Source: Candidatus Paenalcaligenes intestinipullorum | GTDB taxonomy: Bacteria; Pseudomonadota; Gammaproteobacteria; Burkholderiales; Burkholderiaceae_B | NCBI GenBank assembly: GCA_019120675.1 | Contig: DWUQ01000024.1 | Span: 1 to 21,944, forward strand | Direction: 5' to 3' | DNA length: 21,944 nt | In this document: positions 7,310 through 14,269 of the stretch, piece by piece | How the letters are laid out: each line of letters opens with the position of its first letter | How positions within the stretch are numbered: the first letter of the stretch is position 1 | Notes under the pieces: model-generated | Told to the model about the DNA's origin: nothing | The model's input: only the letters and a program-made list of their open reading frames with translations | The model's database searches: none | Made by a program: the position numbers and the translations under genes

Positions 7310-8461
7310 CTAGCTACCTCCAAAGAGGGTGTCGGCAAACATGCCTACTACCGGCGCTGCGGTTAGGTAGGGATCAGGTTGTACAGGAGCTTGTGCTTGT
7401 GCCACGATGTGAAAACCACCATCGGCACGAGACATACCAATACGTGGTGTTAGGTAGCAGTGATGATTAAGTGGATCCAGCGACACGATGCCTTGAGGGG
7501 CTAGAAAGCGTTGTTGGCAGGCTGCTTGCATGACGGCGGACACATCATCGTAATCGCTAGAAGCCAAAGCTAGAGCAAGCAAATGCACCGCAATATAGGC
7601 CGCTTCGGTTTCCACCGGTGGCAGGGAGGCGTCTGGAAAACTTGCTCGATGAGCAGAGACGAAACGATGGTTTTCAGGGCTTTCTACACTGGCGAAGTAG
7701 ACACTCGAGCTGAAATGGCCGTCTCGTGACTCGGCAGGAATCTCATTAAGATCGGCTTCAGACAAGTTGCAACTTGCGATGGGGTAGCGCTCACGTTGAT
7801 TAATACCACGTTCTTGGCAGCGTTGCCGGAAGTGATGGAAAAAATAGTGGCTTGAGTGTCCAACGAGAGTGTTTAGTAGGAATGCAGGTTGTAATTCGAA
7901 AATCTCGTCAATGACAGCATCAAGATCTAAGCCGCCTAATGGATGGTAGCGCTCTCCTAAGATATGACCGCCTAAGCGACTGAACTCATCCTTAAAAACC
8001 CGGTTGCTTTCCCATGCCCAGATATAGTCTGAGCCCACACAATAGGCACTATTACCCGCGTGATTAAGCATAAATTCAATCATGGGGTAGATGTGGTGGT
8101 TGGGCGCGGTTCCGGTATAAACCACATTTTCGGAGGACTCGAAGCCCTCGTAGTGCGCCGGGAACCAGAGTAACCCGTCATGTTTTTCAAAGAGTGGCAA
8201 GATGGTTTTACGGCTGGTAGAGGTGTAGCACCCAACGACATGTCGTACTCCGGATTGCAAAAGGGATTCTGCATAACGGTAGTACAGCTCGTCATTTCCT
8301 TGCGGATCATGCCATTGCACAGCGAAACGTATTGAGCTATGTGGATCTTGCTCAAGCGCATGTAGGGCAAGCATGGTCCCTTGCAGTGCTGTTTTACCAA
8401 GAGCAGCGTAGGGACCAGAGTGAGAAGCGAGTACACCGAGCGGTACGATTTTTTTTGTCAT
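7310..8461 (-). CDS. amiC: AmiC-like cytoplasmic amide sensor, negative regulator of AmiR
   Basis: The 383-residue protein has the same type I periplasmic-binding fold as the importer's UrtA-like receptor (PLGVLASHSGPYAALGK at the start, VVGCYTSTSRKTILPLFEKH, LLWFPAHYEGFE, IASCNLSEADL) but no signal peptide, as expected for AmiC, which works in the cytoplasm. In the Pseudomonas system it binds AmiR and releases it when an amide is present. It is the first gene of the operon, directly followed by amiR. I chose ATG 8461; a TTG two codons upstream is less likely. No clear Shine-Dalgarno is visible, because the 13 bases before the ATG immediately follow the terminator T-run. Confidence 0.88.
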   Translation of the reverse strand: MTKKIVPLGVLASHSGPYAALGKTALQGTMLALHALEQDPHSSIRFAVQWHDPQGNDELYYRYAESLLQSGVRHVVGCYTSTSRKTILPLFEKHDGLLWFPAHYEGFESSENVVYTGTAPNHHIYPMIEFMLNHAGNSAYCVGSDYIWAWESNRVFKDEFSRLGGHILGERYHPLGGLDLDAVIDEIFELQPAFLLNTLVGHSSHYFFHHFRQRCQERGINQRERYPIASCNLSEADLNEIPAESRDGHFSSSVYFASVESPENHRFVSAHRASFPDASLPPVETEAAYIAVHLLALALASSDYDDVSAVMQAACQQRFLAPQGIVSLDPLNHHCYLTPRIGMSRADGGFHIVAQAQAPVQPDPYLTAAPVVGMFADTLFGGS

Positions 8462-8474
8462 AGCCAATCAACGC

Positions 8475-8519
8475 AAAAAGGGCCAGCGGCGTAAGTGTAA
8501 TTACGCGGCTGGCCCTTTT
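8475..8519 (-). terminator. Leader terminator just before amiC (likely antitermination switch)
   Basis: On the minus strand AAAAGGGCCAGC (8519-8508) pairs with GCTGGCCC and the T-run (8487-8475). After a one-base mismatch, GCGTAA/TTACGC (8506-8501 with 8494-8489) closes a six-base loop. The GC-rich stem followed by five T's is a textbook intrinsic terminator, yet it sits in front of the operon and ends only 13 bases before the amiC ATG. Placed upstream of an amiC-amiR pair, this is the expected site of AmiR antitermination. Confidence 0.85.
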
Positions 8520-8559
8520 GCCTAATTTTAAGAAATATTAAATTTTTGGTGGACACCGT

Positions 8560-8596
8560 TACGCTGTATCAGCGTACGAGGAAGCGACATTGCTTC
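8560..8596 (-). promoter_or_regulatory. Candidate ANTAR (AmiR) RNA target: two adjacent hairpins
   Basis: On the minus strand the first hairpin, GAAGC-AATGTC-GCTTC (8596-8581), has a six-base loop with A at position 1 and G at position 4, the known signature of ANTAR targets. Four bases later a second hairpin, TACGCTG-ATA-CAGCGTA (8576-8560), has a seven-bp stem but a three-base loop, so it does not match the hexaloop rule. Both lie about 40-75 bases before the leader terminator. The first hairpin is a direct match; the assignment as AmiR target is inferred. Confidence 0.65.
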
Positions 8597-8611
8597 GGGT
8601 ATCTGACTTTT

Positions 8612-8639
8612 ATGTTAATAACTAATGAGAGTTTTGCAA
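8612..8639 (-). promoter_or_regulatory. Candidate sigma-70 promoter of the amide operon
   Basis: On the minus strand TTGCAA (8639-8634), a 16-base spacer and TAACAT (8617-8612) form a weak -35/-10 pair (four of six matches each), preceded by a run of A's. Transcription would start near 8605, just ahead of the ANTAR-like hairpin, giving a leader of about 145 bases. Confidence 0.3.
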
Positions 8640-8810
8640 CTTTTTTTTATGATTTGAGACGTAATCTAGGGAAAATACTAGGAAATAAGGGTATGGGCGG
8701 GTAGCGTTAGAAATCAATTATTCTCGGCTTTACTTGCTTTTTCTGGAAGGTGCTACAGGTTTTAAATTTAAAGTATATATGGGCTTACTGTCTCTTTTTA
8801 CTCCATCAAA

Positions 8811-8991
8811 CCCCCACCTAGCCTATGGCCGGTGACGTTGGAGAGTGCCGAGCGCGCTCCAAACCAGCAGGAAAAAAGTGAGCGCTGTTTGAGCGCGTAG
8901 CGCGAGTTCGCGAACGACCTGCTGGTTTGGGGCAAACGAGGGCAGCGCGCAGCGCCACTCGGAAAGGAGCCGGCCATAGGCTAGGTGGGGG
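8811..8991 (-). repeat. Structured dispersed repeat, copy 2 (nested palindromes)
   Basis: This 181-bp element has the same layout as copy 1 at 515-699 but lies on the opposite strand. Its perfect 22-bp outer inverted repeat (8811-8832 with 8970-8991) has a sequence unrelated to copy 1's arms except for TGGCCG/CGGCCA at the inner edge. The inner 13-bp stem is CCAAACCAGCAGG (8859-8871) with CCTGCTGGTTTGG (8918-8930); compared with copy 1 both strands of one base pair have changed (A-T to C-G). The 46-base centre (8872-8917) differs from copy 1 at one base (8889), which falls in the loop of a five-bp hairpin (8882-8896). It lies 46 bases after the bioC stop. Confidence 0.9.
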
Positions 8992-9037
8992 CTCGACCTC
9001 ATCACTCAATCAGCACCAACCCAACACCCGCCCAGCA

Positions 9038-9949
9038 CTAAGACGACTTCCGACGCCCAATACTCGAAATCGGAATATGCACCTCACCCGTCGCCGCATT
9101 CTTGCGCGTTGTGGCCCGCCAAGCGTGACCATAGGCCACTTCGAGGGTCAGGTGTATCGTGCCATCCATATGCCGCTGCGACTCCAACGCCGCAATCAAA
9201 CGCTGTCGCCAGCCACGCCCACGCATGCCATCGCGCCGTGCGGTATGCGCATTGCCCCCCAACGCGTGCACCTCGTTTAATAGTTTTTCAGCACTCTGAT
9301 ACGTCAAGGTAATGACCTCTTGGTCCATGACGGGGTCCGTGAAACCATTGTGCAGCATCTGATCGCCGTAATCGTGCATGTCGACAAACTGCAAGGTGTG
9401 GTCGTCGGGATCCACGCTATGCAGCGCTGCACGCAGCTCAGCAAACGAGCCAGGGCCTAAGGTGGAAAACATCGCTAAGCCTTCTGGCGCAAGCACCCGC
9501 CGCCATTCGCTAAACACCGCCTCGGGCTCGGGATGCCAATGCAAGGCCATATTGGACCACAATAGGTTGATGCTCTCGGCCGGTAACACGGGGGTGGCCA
9601 AATCCGCCTCGATAAACCGCACTGGCTTACGACTGTGATTACGCAAGCGATCCCAAAGACTCGCTTGCTTAGCATGCCGTTCATTGGCTACCGCCAGTAA
9701 AGCAGGGCTGGCATCAATGCCGACGTAGTCCATATCAGGATAACGGGAGCGTAAAGGATCTAAAGCGTGCCCCGCACCACAGCCTGCGTCCAGCACATGC
9801 TTGGCATCTAAGCGGATGTAGCTGAGCCGTGACAGCATACGCTGTGCGATTTCCCCATAAATAAACTGGCTACTGTCCAGTGGAGCACGGCGGTTGAACT
9901 GTTGGATAACGTGACGGGGCTGAATGGGCAGCAAAGAAGCCTGTGACAT
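9038..9949 (-). CDS. bioC: BioC-like SAM-dependent methyltransferase (malonyl-ACP O-methyltransferase)
   Basis: BioC methylates malonyl-ACP to start the pimelate part of biotin synthesis. The 303-residue protein has class I methyltransferase motif I VLDAGCGAG (52-60), an acidic residue after strand 2 in GIDAS (D79), the family-typical WSNMALHW (131-138), and VLAPEGLAMFSTLGPGSF (near 152-169) after it. The N-terminal IQQFNRRAPLDSSQFIYGEIAQRML fits BioC (key residues F, R, A). I chose ATG 9949; the frame reaches a TTG at 9979 but neither start has a clear Shine-Dalgarno. It diverges from comF about 110 bases away. No other biotin genes are in view, so the role rests on family similarity. Confidence 0.8.
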   Translation of the reverse strand: MSQASLLPIQPRHVIQQFNRRAPLDSSQFIYGEIAQRMLSRLSYIRLDAKHVLDAGCGAGHALDPLRSRYPDMDYVGIDASPALLAVANERHAKQASLWDRLRNHSRKPVRFIEADLATPVLPAESINLLWSNMALHWHPEPEAVFSEWRRVLAPEGLAMFSTLGPGSFAELRAALHSVDPDDHTLQFVDMHDYGDQMLHNGFTDPVMDQEVITLTYQSAEKLLNEVHALGGNAHTARRDGMRGRGWRQRLIAALESQRHMDGTIHLTLEVAYGHAWRATTRKNAATGEVHIPISSIGRRKSS

Positions 9950-10057
9950 ATTGGCGCGTTGTGAGTCGAAAGAAAGCAAAAAAGCAGTACGCTAAGGAAA
10001 ACGAGAGACGAACTCAGCGTCGTCGAGCACGCATCCTATCCCCTACAAAAGCCTATT

Positions 10058-10990
10058 ATGACCCAACCCTCAATTCAGAGCGAGGGCGCCCCACGAACCA
10101 AAAGGTTTTGGGCACCCAGCACATGGCTGCAATTGCCTACTGCTTGCCCTGTGTGCGCCCTAACCGCGGCCAATGGTGGTCTCTGCCAAGGGTGTTGGCG
10201 TGAGCTGTTACGTGTTCGTCGCCAAGGCAAGCGTTGTGAGCGATGCAGCTTGCTGCTCACCAAAGAGGGGGGCTGCCTCAGCTGTGCGGGGCATCCGCCT
10301 GCGTTTACCAAAGCCTTTGTGGCCTTTGATTATGCACCCCCTGCCGATGTGCTGGTGCACCAGCTCAAGGAGCGGGGCCGTATAGCCTTGGCGTGGCCGG
10401 TTGCACAGGTCTTGGCGGCACAACTACGTCAGTCCGGTTTTCAGTCTTCAGCTTCGGCCATGCCGCCGAAGCGGTTTGGCTGTCAGTCCTCGGCCTCGGC
10501 CAAGTCACCGAAGCGTTCTGGCTTGCAATCGCCGACCTCAGTGCCTCTCGTTAAGCATTCTGGGGTTAATCATGCTGATCCTTATCTCTGCAATTTGGAA
10601 TGGTGGGTGGTCCCCATTCCCAGTCGTGCGGCCTCACGGCATAAGCGTGGCTACAATCCTGCCGCAGTGCTGGCTCGCACGTTGGCCAAGTGTTTGGGGA
10701 TACGTTATCAGCCTTGTTTACATGAGGTATCAAGCTGGTTCAGCAAACGAAACAGGCAACGTCAGAAGTACCGAAATCACGAAGAGCGTCAGGCCAGCGA
10801 TGTGCCAAATTGGCGTTGTCGGGCAATTCCTGCTCAGGTGGGCATTTTATTGGTTGACGATGTGCTGACCTCTGGCAGTACACTGCACCATGCCGCCGAG
10901 TTCTGCTTACAGAGCGGTGCCAAAATCGTCTACGCCGCAGTTGCCGCCCGCACGCCGTGGCCCAATAATGATGAGTTTTCTGATTTTTAA
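10058..10990 (+). CDS. comF: ComF family phosphoribosyltransferase-like protein with an internal repeat insertion
   Basis: ComF proteins are linked to DNA uptake and recombination in many bacteria; the biochemical role here is unknown. The 310-residue protein has the N-terminal zinc-finger pairs CPVC (30-33), CQGC (43-46), CERC (60-63) and CLSC (73-76), the central LKERGRIALAWP (103-114), VVPIPSRAASRHKRGYNPA (near 184-202), and the PRPP loop VDDVLTSGSTL (266-276). Between residues about 128 and 169 there are three 14-residue units rich in Ser, Lys and Pro that are not part of normal ComF proteins, making this one unusually long (commonly about 230-250). The frame and the C-terminal motifs are intact. 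No strong ribosome binding site precedes ATG 10058. Confidence 0.87.
   Translation: MTQPSIQSEGAPRTKRFWAPSTWLQLPTACPVCALTAANGGLCQGCWRELLRVRRQGKRCERCSLLLTKEGGCLSCAGHPPAFTKAFVAFDYAPPADVLVHQLKERGRIALAWPVAQVLAAQLRQSGFQSSASAMPPKRFGCQSSASAKSPKRSGLQSPTSVPLVKHSGVNHADPYLCNLEWWVVPIPSRAASRHKRGYNPAAVLARTLAKCLGIRYQPCLHEVSSWFSKRNRQRQKYRNHEERQASDVPNWRCRAIPAQVGILLVDDVLTSGSTLHHAAEFCLQSGAKIVYAAVAARTPWPNNDEFSDF
10439..10564 (+). repeat. Three in-frame 42-bp repeat units inside comF
   Basis: Units at 10439-10480, 10481-10522 and 10523-10564 encode FQSSASAMPPKRFG, CQSSASAKSPKRSG and LQSPTSVPLVKHSG. The first two match at 33 of 42 bases; the third is more diverged (about 22 of 42). All are multiples of three, so they lengthen the protein without shifting the frame. 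Confidence 0.85.
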
Positions 10991-11004
10991 TCCCTAGCCC
11001 GCCC

Positions 11005-11475
11005 ATGTTTCATATCGTTCTAGTTTCCCCTGAAATCCCTCCGAATACCGGTAATGTCATTCGCCTTGCTGCCAATACAGGCTCTCAGCTGCATTTGGTC
11101 AAACCGATGGGCTTTGCGCTCGAAGACAGCAAGCTTAAGCGTGCTGGGCTGGATTACCACGAGTGGGCGCGGGTGCACGTCCATGAGAATTTAAACGACG
11201 CACTGGCGGCGACTGGTACGCCTGCGCAGCGTTGCTTTGCGCTCACGACAAAGGGGCGTAATGTATTAGGCAGCACCGTCTTTCAGGAAGGGGATGTGTT
11301 TGTGTTTGGCTGTGAAACCAAAGGCTTAAATACCGAGCAGTTGGCGCTGTTCAACGATGAGCAGCGTTTACGCTTACCCATGTGCCCCCAGCAGCGCAGT
11401 TTAAATTTATCCAATGCGGTTGCCATTACGGTATTTGAGGCGTGGCGTCAGCAGGGCTATGCGGGTTCGGTTTAG
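11005..11475 (+). CDS. trmL: tRNA (cytidine(34)-2'-O)-methyltransferase
   Basis: A SPOUT-class enzyme that methylates the wobble nucleotide of leucine tRNAs with SAM. At 156 residues it is the usual TrmL length (E. coli 157). It has motif 1 PEIPPNTGNVIRLAANTG (9-26), FGCETKGL (101-108), and the knot motif with LPMCPQQRSLNLSNAVAI (124-141). It starts 15 bases after comF without a visible Shine-Dalgarno, so it is probably co-transcribed with comF. Confidence 0.95.
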   Translation: MFHIVLVSPEIPPNTGNVIRLAANTGSQLHLVKPMGFALEDSKLKRAGLDYHEWARVHVHENLNDALAATGTPAQRCFALTTKGRNVLGSTVFQEGDVFVFGCETKGLNTEQLALFNDEQRLRLPMCPQQRSLNLSNAVAITVFEAWRQQGYAGSV

Positions 11476-11531
11476 TAATTCGGTTTACACTATAAGCTGT
11501 CAATAAAATAAATTCACACAGGAGTGTTCCA

Positions 11532-12392
11532 GTGCAGGTCGTGGTTCAGGCGCTGAATGTATACCCGATTAAGTCGTGCGCAGGCGTGGCCCTTAGCGAA
11601 AGCCTTATCACCGAGCGCGGCTTAAAATGGGATCGCGAATGGGTGGTGGTCACCCGTGAGGGGCAGCCGTGTACGCAACGCGAATGGCCGCGTATGGTGC
11701 TCATCCAGCCACGTCTTAGCGACACCCATCTGCACCTTGCCGCGCCTGGCATGGCCCCCTTTCGTATCAGCCTGGATGTGGCGATTTCTCCCAAGCTTCC
11801 GGTGCAAATCTGGCAAGACCACACCAGTGGCTACGACGAAGGCGATGCGGTAGCCGCGTGGTTTAGCGAGTTTCTAGGGGTCAGCTGCCGGCTGTTGCGG
11901 GTGCATCCCGAAGCCCAGCGTCCCTTGGATGCTAATGCGGTCACCCGTTGGGCGGAGCAAACGGGTCACGATACCCAGCTTTTACAACGTACCCAGTTTG
12001 CGTTTGCGGATGGTTTTCCGTTTTTGCTGTGTAACCAAGCGTCCCTAACCGAACTCAATTTAGCGGTGCAACGCCAAGGTGGCAAGCCCGTCGGGATGAA
12101 TCGTTTTCGGGCCAATATTGTGATCAGTGGTTTAGAAGCCTACGAGGAGGACTACCTCTTAGCGCTCAATAGCTCCGAGCTCGGCTTTGCGAATCTAAAA
12201 AATTGCGCCCGTTGCCCGATGCCCAATGTCGAGCCCTTAACGGGGCTTGTGGGGGCGCAGCCAGGCTTGGCCTTAAACAGCACTCGGCATTTATCGGAAG
12301 GGGTGATTTTTGGAGTGAATTTGGCGCTGTACCAGCAGCAGGCTCCAAGCATAAAGATTGGCCAAGAATTGACAGCGGAGCTGTCGATCTAA
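11532..12392 (+). CDS. MOSC domain protein (YcbX/mARC-like molybdenum cofactor protein)
   Basis: Such proteins bind sulfurated molybdenum cofactor and reduce N-hydroxylated compounds in E. coli (YcbX) and eukaryotes (mARC). The 286-residue protein has the N-terminal barrel domain (VYPIKSCAGVAL, 10-21; RGLKWDREWVVV, 29-40) and the C-terminal MOSC domain with MNRFRANIVISG (189-200) and NCARCPMPNVEP (224-235); C228 is in the position of the conserved cofactor-binding Cys. It starts with GTG 11532 after a good ACAGGAG site; no in-frame ATG is better placed. Its stop overlaps the convergent gpsA stop by four bases. No ferredoxin domain is fused. Confidence 0.88.
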   Translation: MQVVVQALNVYPIKSCAGVALSESLITERGLKWDREWVVVTREGQPCTQREWPRMVLIQPRLSDTHLHLAAPGMAPFRISLDVAISPKLPVQIWQDHTSGYDEGDAVAAWFSEFLGVSCRLLRVHPEAQRPLDANAVTRWAEQTGHDTQLLQRTQFAFADGFPFLLCNQASLTELNLAVQRQGGKPVGMNRFRANIVISGLEAYEEDYLLALNSSELGFANLKNCARCPMPNVEPLTGLVGAQPGLALNSTRHLSEGVIFGVNLALYQQQAPSIKIGQELTAELSI

Positions 12393-13435
12393 GCTTCCAA
12401 GCGTGGCTCACGCGCCAACAGGCCCTCTACGATCTGCTGAGGGGCAATACCTTCGACTAAAATTTGGTACACCGCCTCGGTGATGGGGGCGTGCAAGTGG
12501 TGTTGCTGAGCCAGTTGACGTGCCGCTTGGGTGCAGCGCACGCCTTCGGCGGTCATGCCCGAGCTGAGAATGGTGGCGAGGTCCTCGCCTTGGCCCAGGG
12601 CTAAGCCGACTCGGCGGTTACGCGATAAGTCACTGGTGGCGGTTAATACTAAATCGCCCAGCCCAGTCAGACCAAAAAAAGTCTCGGCTTGGCCGCCCAA
12701 GGCGATGCCAATGCGTTGAATTTCTGCTAGACCACGGGTAATTAAGGCGGCACGAGCATTGGCGCCTAGGCCTAAGCCATCGCTAATACCACAGGCAATA
12801 GCAATGATATTTTTGAGTGCACCGCCCACTTCGACTCCGATCACATCGTGGCTGCGGTAGATCCGTGCATTCCCACCGTGCAGTTGCTGTACCCCATAAT
12901 GCGTCAGCGGCTCGTATTCGCTGGCTAAGGTGAGGGCGGAGGGCAAGCCTTTGGCGACTTCTAAGGCAAAGGAGGGGCCAGAGAGCACCCCATGATGCAC
13001 CCACGGTAAATGCTGTAACGGGCGGTGAGCAATCACGTGCGGGAGCTCGCCCGTTTGCGCATCAAAGCCTTTGCAGATATGGATGACGTACACCGGCTGT
13101 TGGCGCTGAGGGGGCAAGGCTTGTGCCAAACGTGTGCTGAGGTCGGCGAGGCCGGCTACGGGTACGCCTAAAATAAACAAGGTCGGTTGGGTGTCGTCGC
13201 CCAATGCGGCCTCGACCGCTGCTGTGAAATCCGCTGTTGCGGTCAGCGCAGGAGGCAGAGCGATATCGGGCAAATACGCCCCTAACGTATGGTGCTGATT
13301 GATTTCTTGGGCGCTGGCTGCATTACGAGCCCACATTAAGGTTGGCGCATGGCGAGCGGCTAACATCGCCAAAGCCGTGCCATAACTGCCCGCACCCAAT
13401 ACGCATGTGCGAGCAAACGGTAAATGTGGGCTCAT
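12389..13435 (-). CDS. gpsA: NAD(P)-dependent glycerol-3-phosphate dehydrogenase
   Basis: This enzyme reduces dihydroxyacetone phosphate to sn-glycerol-3-phosphate, the backbone for phospholipids. The 348-residue protein has the Rossmann motif GAGSYGTALA (14-23; most relatives have Trp where Tyr stands here), CKGFD (121-125), SGPSFA (152-157), and VEVGGALKNIIAIA (201-214) with the likely catalytic K208. SRNRRVGLALGQG and EGVRC are present later. It lies nine bases after secB in the same direction, a common pairing in proteobacteria. Its 3' end overlaps the convergent MOSC gene. Confidence 0.96.
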   Translation of the reverse strand: MSPHLPFARTCVLGAGSYGTALAMLAARHAPTLMWARNAASAQEINQHHTLGAYLPDIALPPALTATADFTAAVEAALGDDTQPTLFILGVPVAGLADLSTRLAQALPPQRQQPVYVIHICKGFDAQTGELPHVIAHRPLQHLPWVHHGVLSGPSFALEVAKGLPSALTLASEYEPLTHYGVQQLHGGNARIYRSHDVIGVEVGGALKNIIAIACGISDGLGLGANARAALITRGLAEIQRIGIALGGQAETFFGLTGLGDLVLTATSDLSRNRRVGLALGQGEDLATILSSGMTAEGVRCTQAARQLAQQHHLHAPITEAVYQILVEGIAPQQIVEGLLAREPRLEA

Positions 13436-13444
13436 GCTGTGGCC

Positions 13445-13957
13445 TTATTGCATCGTGGGCTGTTGAGCGTCAGCGTTGCCTTCACCTTGCTCGGCCAAGC
13501 GTTGCTCGTACATTTGTTGGAAGTTTACTTCGGTCAAGTGCAAAGCGGGCAATGATGTACGATTGATGGCGTCTGCGATGGTGGCACGCAAGTAAGGGTA
13601 CAGCATAGTTGGGCAAACGATGCCGAGCAGAGGATCAATTTGCTCCTGAGGAATGTTGGCGAGCTCAAAAATACCCGCTTGAGTGCCCTCAACAATGTAC
13701 AGCACCTTGTCGTTGATACGGGTGGTGACGGTGGCGGTAACGGTGGCCTCAAAGATGGTGTCGGCAATCCGCTCAGCACTGATGTTGAGGTCCACGCCGA
13801 CTTTAGGGGCTTCTTGCTCTAAAAAGATCTGTGGCGCGTTAGGCATTTCAACCGACAGGTCTTTAACATACGTGCGCTGTAGGTTAAAGGAAGGCTGGCC
13901 TTCGTCTTGGGTTGCGCCTGCGTTGGCTGCGTTGGGAGTTTCGTTGTGTTCTGCCAT
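13445..13957 (-). CDS. secB: Protein-export chaperone SecB
   Basis: SecB is a cytoplasmic homotetramer that keeps secretory preproteins unfolded and hands them to SecA. The 170-residue protein has a disordered N-terminus, then the conserved FNLQRTYVKDLSVEMPNAP (about 24-42), IFELANIP (near 95-102), GIVCPTMLYPYLRATIAD (near 111-128), and LPALHLTEVNFQQMY (near 135-149). AGGAA precedes ATG 13957. It lies between grxC and gpsA, as in many proteobacteria. Confidence 0.97.
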   Translation of the reverse strand: MAEHNETPNAANAGATQDEGQPSFNLQRTYVKDLSVEMPNAPQIFLEQEAPKVGVDLNISAERIADTIFEATVTATVTTRINDKVLYIVEGTQAGIFELANIPQEQIDPLLGIVCPTMLYPYLRATIADAINRTSLPALHLTEVNFQQMYEQRLAEQGEGNADAQQPTMQ

Positions 13958-13987
13958 GAAAATTCCTGAAAGTTAAAAATGCCGTGC

Positions 13988-14245
13988 TTAGGAGGCAAGT
14001 AAGGCCGTAAGCTTGCCTGCGCGGTCCAGCGCAGCAAGATCATCATAGCCGCCTACGTGCGTCTCGCCAATGTAGATTTGGGGTACAGTGCGTCGACCGG
14101 TGCGCTTCATCATGGCCTCGCGCTCTGCGGGGTCACGATCAATGAAAATCTTTTCAATGTGTTGCACGCCACGTTGTTTTAACAGCATTTCTGCGCGCAC
14201 ACAAAATGGGCACACTGCGGTGGTGTACATTTGAACGGTTGCCAT
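13988..14245 (-). CDS. grxC: Glutaredoxin 3-type thiol oxidoreductase
   Basis: A small redox protein that reduces disulfides with glutathione. The 85-residue protein has the active site CPFC (12-15; CPYC is more usual), the cis-Pro motif TVPQIYIG (52-59), and the glutathione-binding GGYDDL (65-70). The frame extends to 14269, but AAGGAG stands upstream of ATG 14245 and that start fits the family length, so I use it. It sits 24 bases after the rhodanese gene and 30 before secB. Confidence 0.95.
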   Translation of the reverse strand: MATVQMYTTAVCPFCVRAEMLLKQRGVQHIEKIFIDRDPAEREAMMKRTGRRTVPQIYIGETHVGGYDDLAALDRAGKLTALLAS

Positions 14246-14269
14246 GACTAGACTCCTTGTAAGTGACAA

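Noticed and set aside
889..8461. Urea uptake and urease-linked operon
   Set aside because: The ABC genes are of Urt type, but no urease genes are present and the partners are AmiC, AmiR and a formamidase, favouring short amides.
8818..9009. Short open frames across repeat copy 2 with peptides matching copy 1
   Set aside because: Same reason: they reflect repeated DNA, and the ends of the peptides differ because the outer arms differ.
14135..14210. Unusual glutaredoxin active site (CPFC instead of CPYC)
   Set aside because: Conservative Tyr-to-Phe change seen in thiol oxidoreductases generally; the remaining motifs are normal, so it is noted but not a finding.
13988..14269. Longer grxC starting at 14269
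   Set aside because: AAGGAG lies between that start and ATG 14245, and family length fits the shorter form.
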